From: Streptomyces paludis
GTDB taxonomy: Bacteria > Actinomycetota > Actinomycetes > Streptomycetales > Streptomycetaceae
NCBI RefSeq assembly: GCF_003344965.1
Contig: NZ_CP031194.1
Location: 3,720,001-3,784,000, forward strand
DNA length: 64,000 nucleotides
Direction of reading: 5' to 3'
Made by a program: the position numbers and the translations under genes. This document shows, piece after piece, positions 61,566-64,000 of the stretch (positions within the stretch are counted from its first letter, which is position 1; each line of letters begins with the position of its first letter). Under the pieces are notes generated by a model, which was not told the DNA's origin, made no database searches, and saw only the letters and a list, made by a program, of their open reading frames with translations.

Positions 61566-62308
61566 CTGTTCCGTCCGGGGTGCATCGTCGCGGTATCGGG
61601 CATGGCGTCACCGCCGCGCTGGCGGAGTCGACAGGCCGCTGGTCGTGGCTGGACACGGACACCTGCCGTATCTGGGACGCCGCTCGCGCCGGCACCCTGC
61701 CCGCTCTGGTGAACGAGCTGTGCGCCCACGGATACGAACGCGGCCAGGTCGAGGCCGCGGTCGCACACATCGTGGAACGGCTGACCGCCGAGGGCCTGCT
61801 CACCGAACACGGTCCGGCCGCCAAGCGTCCGGCGGCGGCCGGACCGTGCGACGCGAACGGGTGGACCACTCCCCTTGAGCCGGGCAGCAAGGTCCCGCCA
61901 CTACCGGTCCGGATACTGGCGGCGGCAGCGCTGGCCGTCTCCGCAACCGTGGTACGGCTGCCCCTGCGGTACCTTCTCCGCGCTCTGGGACTGCTGAGAC
62001 GCCTGCCCGCCGCGCGGCCCGCCCACGCGGACCTTCTGCACCGCGCCGTACGGACGGTCCGGCCCACGTGGTGGCCTGGCCGCCTCGCCTGCATGGAAGT
62101 CTCTCTCGCCACCGTGATCGCCGCGGCGCTCTGCGGGCGCCGGGTCTACTGGGTGCTCGGCGCCCGGCCCCTGCCCAACGAGGCCCACGCCTGGGTGGTC
62201 CTGCCCGGCGGTGGAGCGCTCGGTCTCGACGGCCTCGATCACGACAACCCGATACGGCCCTGGGTTCCCGTGATCGCCACAACTTCACCCGAACGAGTGA
62301 AAAAATAG
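61559..62308 (+). CDS. Lasso peptide B protein: fused RRE and leader peptidase
   Basis: This encodes 249 residues. The first 85 are a PqqD-like RiPP recognition element (VHRRGIGHGVTAALAES, WDAARAGTLPALVNEL, AVAHIVERLTAEGLL) that binds the leader. The C-terminal 145 form the transglutaminase-like protease (B2): RLACMEVSLATVIAAAL with the nucleophile Cys, and NEAHAWVVLPGG with the catalytic His. A Pro/Ala linker and a hydrophobic part (VRILAAAALAVSATVVRL) separate them. In most actinobacterial clusters the RRE (B1) and protease (B2) are separate genes; here they are fused, as in proteobacteria. The ATG has GGAGG six bases upstream and lies within the end of the cyclase gene. Confidence 0.88.
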   Translation: MLTVPSGVHRRGIGHGVTAALAESTGRWSWLDTDTCRIWDAARAGTLPALVNELCAHGYERGQVEAAVAHIVERLTAEGLLTEHGPAAKRPAAAGPCDANGWTTPLEPGSKVPPLPVRILAAAALAVSATVVRLPLRYLLRALGLLRRLPAARPAHADLLHRAVRTVRPTWWPGRLACMEVSLATVIAAALCGRRVYWVLGARPLPNEAHAWVVLPGGGALGLDGLDHDNPIRPWVPVIATTSPERVKK

Positions 62309-62407
62309 GAGCCATGTCGACCGCCTGAACCGGTCACCTGCCTCTTCGCGCGGAGGCGGCAGGAAACCCGGTGCGCGCCAACTCCCCCTGCCCGTACACC
62401 AGATCGG

Positions 62408-64000
62408 GTGACAGCACAGAAACCCGCTCCCGGCGCCGCGCCGGAGATGCGACTCAAGAGCGATCCGCACGATACGGCGGCAGCCGCCGCGGGCACCGCG
62501 GCGATGGCGCGACGGCTGCCCGCCGCCCTGCGCGAGACCGTACGGCTGGGATGGCGGGCCGACCGCCGCGCCCTGCTCGGCATGCTCGGCGCCCAGAGCG
62601 TCAACGCCGTCCTCGCCGCCCTCGCCCTCGCGACGACGACCCGCGTGATCGGCAGCCTCCTGGACATCCTGGCCGCCTTCACCGACGGCCGGACCGTACG
62701 CCCCCTGATCACCGCCACCATCCCGGACACCGTGATCGTGGCGCTCTGTCTCGCCGGCGCGGCACTGGCCGACGCCGGATCCCGGGCCGCCGCCGCCCGC
62801 CTCGGGCCGCGCTGCGCGCGCGAAGCCGACCTCGAAGTCCTCGCGGCAGCCGCTGCCGTGGAGCTGTCCGCCTACGAACACCCCGGCTTCGAGGACAACC
62901 TCGAAGCCGCCGGCCGCGGCGCCGAGTCGACACGCGACCTCGTCGCCGACACCCAGTCCCTCATCGCCTCCCTGGCACAGATGACCGCGGCAGTCGTCGT
63001 CCTGAGCGCGCTGCACCCGCTGCTTCTGGCCCTGTTGCTGCTCGCCGCCGTGCCACGGGGCTGGGCCGCGGTGAAGGCGGCGCGGATCCAGCACGCGACC
63101 GCGCACGCCACGCTCTCCGACCGCCGGTTGCGGTCGCTGCTGCGCAACTACTGCACCGACCGCAGCACCGCGGCGGAGATCAGGGCCTGTGGAATGGGTG
63201 GCTTCCTCGCGCGCCGGTACGGGCAGGTCTCCGACCGGCTGGAGAAGGAGAGCCTGACCGCCGCGCTGCGCGCCCTCGGCGCCCAGCTTGCCGGAGACGC
63301 CCTGTCGGCACTCGCGATGGCCGCCGCGTGGGCGGCGCTGGCCGGGCTTGTCGCCGGCGGACAGATCGCGCTCGCCGCCGCGGGGACGGCGCTGTTCGCA
63401 CTGCGGACCTCCAACGGGGCGCTCGCCGGCATGACGACCGCGGGTGCCCGGCTCTTCCGCACGAGCCTGTACCTGGAGGACTGGACCGCCTTCCTCACGC
63501 AGGCCCGTACACACCGCTCCCGCCGCGGCACCTGCGCGGTCCCGGACGCCGGACCGGACATCATCAGCACCCGCGACCTGTCCTTCACCTACCCAGGCAC
63601 CACCACGCCGGCCGTCAACGGCATCGACCTGGACATCAAGCGCGGCGAGGTCATCGCGCTCGTCGGCGAGAACGGATCCGGCAAGACCACCCTGGCCCAC
63701 CTGCTGACCGGCCTGTACCTGCCCACGTCCGGGACGGTCACTTGGGACGGAACCGACCTCGCGGACGCCGACCCGGCCACGGTGTGGGCGCGGCTCGCGA
63801 TGGTCCCGCAGGACTACACGCGCTGGCCGCTGACCGTACGGGAGAACATCACCCTGGGCACCCCCAGGCCCGGCGGGGACACCGACGTTCATGCCGCAGC
63901 GGACGCCGCCGGCGCCACCGCGGCGATCAGCGGGCTGCCGGCGGGGCTGGACACCTCACTCGCCCGGTCCTGGTGGGGCGGCCACGACCTGTCCGGCGGA
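62408..64000 (+). CDS. ABC transporter (fused permease-ATPase) of the lasso locus, cut by the window end
   Basis: At least 531 residues are visible. A hydrophobic N-terminal half with about six helices (ALLGMLGAQSVNAVLAALAL, DTVIVALCLAGAAL, LIASLAQMTAAVVVL, ALAMAAAWAALAGL) is followed by the ATPase: Walker A VGENGSGKTTLAHLL, Q-loop AMVPQDYTRWPLT and the beginning of the signature HDLSGG at the last bases. It probably exports the mature lasso peptides and may give immunity (D protein). The GTG at 62408 is the most likely start; an ATG 13 codons later is possible, and neither has a strong ribosome site. The 99 bases before it hold a weak hairpin and no gene. Confidence 0.9.
   Translation, partial: MTAQKPAPGAAPEMRLKSDPHDTAAAAAGTAAMARRLPAALRETVRLGWRADRRALLGMLGAQSVNAVLAALALATTTRVIGSLLDILAAFTDGRTVRPLITATIPDTVIVALCLAGAALADAGSRAAAARLGPRCAREADLEVLAAAAAVELSAYEHPGFEDNLEAAGRGAESTRDLVADTQSLIASLAQMTAAVVVLSALHPLLLALLLLAAVPRGWAAVKAARIQHATAHATLSDRRLRSLLRNYCTDRSTAAEIRACGMGGFLARRYGQVSDRLEKESLTAALRALGAQLAGDALSALAMAAAWAALAGLVAGGQIALAAAGTALFALRTSNGALAGMTTAGARLFRTSLYLEDWTAFLTQARTHRSRRGTCAVPDAGPDIISTRDLSFTYPGTTTPAVNGIDLDIKRGEVIALVGENGSGKTTLAHLLTGLYLPTSGTVTWDGTDLADADPATVWARLAMVPQDYTRWPLTVRENITLGTPRPGGDTDVHAAADAAGATAAISGLPAGLDTSLARSWWGGHDLSGG

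Noticed and set aside
62285..63892. A 535-codon minus-strand frame under the transporter
   Set aside because: No motif and typical antisense shadow. The plus strand has helices, Walker A, Q-loop and the signature start.
1..64000. CRISPR arrays, rRNA genes, complete insertion sequences
   Set aside because: No regularly spaced repeat-spacer pattern, no rRNA-like stretch and no intact transposase was seen on either strand. The only insertion-sequence-like hint is a short end-like motif near 55.2 kb.

Overview
The window is very high in G+C, has long antisense shadow ORFs, uses GTG and TTG as frequent start codons, and carries dense secondary-metabolite genes next to secreted subtilases, MmyB-type, WYL-type and TetR regulators and actinobacterial plasmid genes. 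This points to a Streptomyces or a close relative. Identifications come from motifs and domain order read by eye. No database search was run.

Left part (1-6.3 kb): the edge of one biosynthetic cluster. A leftward operon encodes a phytanoyl-CoA-dioxygenase-like enzyme, a small unknown protein and an adenylation protein whose specificity residues read as aspartate-like; it runs off the left end. A rightward operon (cytochrome P450, 3Fe-4S ferredoxin, ferredoxin reductase) is a complete P450 electron-transfer set. Central-left part (6.4-27 kb): two large paralogous secreted S8 peptidases lie on the minus strand and bracket a rightward operon of four genes: membrane fatty-acid-hydroxylase family protein, iterative PKS-NRPS (KS-AT-DH-KR-ACP-C-A-PCP-TE, ornithine-like A-domain code), phytoene-dehydrogenase-like flavoenzyme and P450. 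This is the architecture of polycyclic tetramate macrolactam (PTM) clusters (HSAF, frontalamide, ikarugamycin), but with only one flavin cyclase and no adjacent alcohol dehydrogenase.

Middle part (27-43 kb): mostly ordinary genes. They include a MmyB-type regulator with a divergent alcohol dehydrogenase, two small related secreted proteins, a secreted hydrolase, a TetR regulator with a clear operator, a 1,275-residue secreted esterase with Ig-like repeats, a NIPSNAP/WYL pair, a VanJ-like membrane phosphatase, an APH-type kinase, an NTF2-like protein and a P-loop protein.

Mobile and decayed region (43.4-57.7 kb): a tRNA 3'-end-like fragment (possible attachment site), a truncated and frameshifted RHS toxin with a coupled candidate immunity gene, a decayed DUF3560 gene, MarR and GNAT genes, small plasmid-type genes (two-HTH protein, zinc ribbon, membrane peptide), a MobF/TrwC-type relaxase-helicase, and a thioredoxin-like lipoprotein beside a broken ccdA. 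This looks like an eroding integrated conjugative element or plasmid.

Right end (57.7-64 kb): a lasso-peptide locus. It has an upstream regulator gene that is frameshifted, two tandem precursor genes (absent from routine ORF calling) with the same leader and different cores, a perfect 32-bp hairpin, the asparagine-synthetase-like cyclase, a B protein that fuses the RRE and protease domains, and an ABC transporter cut by the window end. The two-precursor design and the PTM-like cluster are the most interesting content.
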